Part shown: one piece after another, positions 5,531 through 6,116 of the stretch
How positions within the stretch are numbered: position 1 is the first letter of the stretch
Layout: each line of letters starts with the position of its first letter
Assembly: GCA_902476665.1 (NCBI GenBank)
Contig: CABSEO010000128.1
Coordinates: 1-6,116 of the forward strand
Length of the DNA: 6,116 bases
Source of the DNA: an uncultured Emergencia sp.
Lineage (GTDB): Bacteria; Bacillota; Clostridia; Peptostreptococcales; Anaerovoracaceae
Reading direction: 5' to 3'
Position numbers and translations under genes: made by a program
The notes under the pieces: model-generated
Told to the model about the DNA's origin: nothing
Database searches by the model: none
The model's input: only the letters and a program-made list of their open reading frames with translations

Positions 5531-6116
5531 ATGCTGAAAAGAGAAGCTGCAGAGCCGCAGAAGAGTGAAATGAATAAACAGAAAAAAAGTATACAGGAAA
5601 ATACATATATAATAGAAGAAATCCGCGACTTTGATACAGCACATATATTTGACTGTGGTCAGTGTTTTCGCTGGTATCGGCAGCCCGACGGATCATATAC
5701 AGGTATTGCAGGCGAGAGAATAGCTAATATCAGATTTGAACCTTATGAGAAATCCACCAGATCAAATCGTCAAACGGCTATATATGGAAGACTTATTATT
5801 GAAAACTGCTGTGAAGAAGATTTTGAACAGTTCTGGAGGCATTACCTTGATCTGGACAGAGATTACGGTAAAATCAAGAGAACGCTGAGCCGCGGCGATG
5901 CAACCATGAGAAAAGCGATCCGCTTTGGACAGGGGATCAGAATTTTAAATCAGGATCTGTGGGAAGTCATTATCTCCTTTATTATATCTCAGAATAATAA
6001 TATTCCCAGAATCAGGGGCTGTATAGAAAAGCTGGCAGAACTTCTGGGAGAGGAAGCAGGGGAATACCAAGGAAGAATCTGGTACAAGCTGCCGGATCCT
6101 TACCGACTGGCAGAAG
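5531..6116 (+). CDS. 8-oxoguanine DNA glycosylase, OGG1 type (5' part, cut by the window end)
   Basis: The frame is open from 5531 to the window edge (195 codons seen; bacterial OGG1-like proteins are usually nearer 270-300). The enzyme removes 8-oxoguanine opposite cytosine and nicks the backbone. Residues 42-48, CGQCFRW, match the N-terminal OGG signature. GIRILNQDLWEVIISFIISQ (135-154), followed by NNNIPRI, aligns with the human OGG1 stretch containing SSNNNIARI. Asn155 and Arg160 would correspond to human Asn149 and Arg154, which contact the estranged cytosine. The HhH-GPD catalytic Lys and Asp lie beyond the window. The start is uncertain: ATG 5531 is the first after an in-frame stop at 5492-5494, but ATG 5570 would give a more usual N terminus; neither has a good ribosome binding site. 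It may be co-transcribed with the P-loop/Asp23 gene. Confidence 0.9.
   Translation, partial: MLKREAAEPQKSEMNKQKKSIQENTYIIEEIRDFDTAHIFDCGQCFRWYRQPDGSYTGIAGERIANIRFEPYEKSTRSNRQTAIYGRLIIENCCEEDFEQFWRHYLDLDRDYGKIKRTLSRGDATMRKAIRFGQGIRILNQDLWEVIISFIISQNNNIPRIRGCIEKLAELLGEEAGEYQGRIWYKLPDPYRLAE

Overview
The window reads as a chromosomal stretch from a Firmicute of class Clostridia, most likely a Lachnospiraceae-type gut anaerobe. This rests on moderate GC by eye, frequent AGA/GGA/CTG codons, strong AGGAGG ribosome binding sites, a tiny 2[4Fe-4S] ferredoxin, the NADH-sensing repressor Rex, and gene order. No rRNA, tRNA, CRISPR array, insertion sequence or phage gene was seen. All complete genes look intact.

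Left part (1-3158): tsaD encodes the catalytic subunit of the tRNA t6A37 threonylcarbamoyl transferase. Its start should be moved to 97. It is followed after 65 bp, which contain a hairpin, by a long two-cassette ABC-F ATPase of the YdiF/Uup type, a soluble ribosome-associated factor rather than a transporter. Both belong to translation quality and fidelity.

Middle (3159-4292): a solo acyl carrier protein has its own near-consensus promoter and terminator. Next comes rex, preceded by an imperfect inverted repeat that ends just before its ribosome binding site. From memory, tsaD-ydiF-(moaC)-rex is also the order in Bacillus subtilis, so this looks like an old conserved neighbourhood with the ACP gene in the moaC position.

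Right part (4293-6116): a ferredoxin gene lies on the minus strand, convergent with rex and ending in a textbook intrinsic terminator. Its promoter overlaps the region just upstream of a divergent plus-strand gene, and a perfect 12-bp palindrome sits between its -10 box and ribosome binding site. The divergent gene encodes a protein that appears to fuse an N-terminal P-loop ATPase to a C-terminal Asp23/Gls24-like domain. It is the least familiar gene here and the best candidate for new biology. It is followed by the 5' part of an OGG1-type 8-oxoguanine DNA glycosylase, cut by the window end.

The window is mostly housekeeping: translation fidelity (TsaD, ABC-F), lipid or acyl metabolism (ACP), and redox sensing and electron transfer (Rex, ferredoxin). 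The last two genes may relate to envelope state and oxidative DNA damage. No direct functional link between these modules can be shown from sequence alone.
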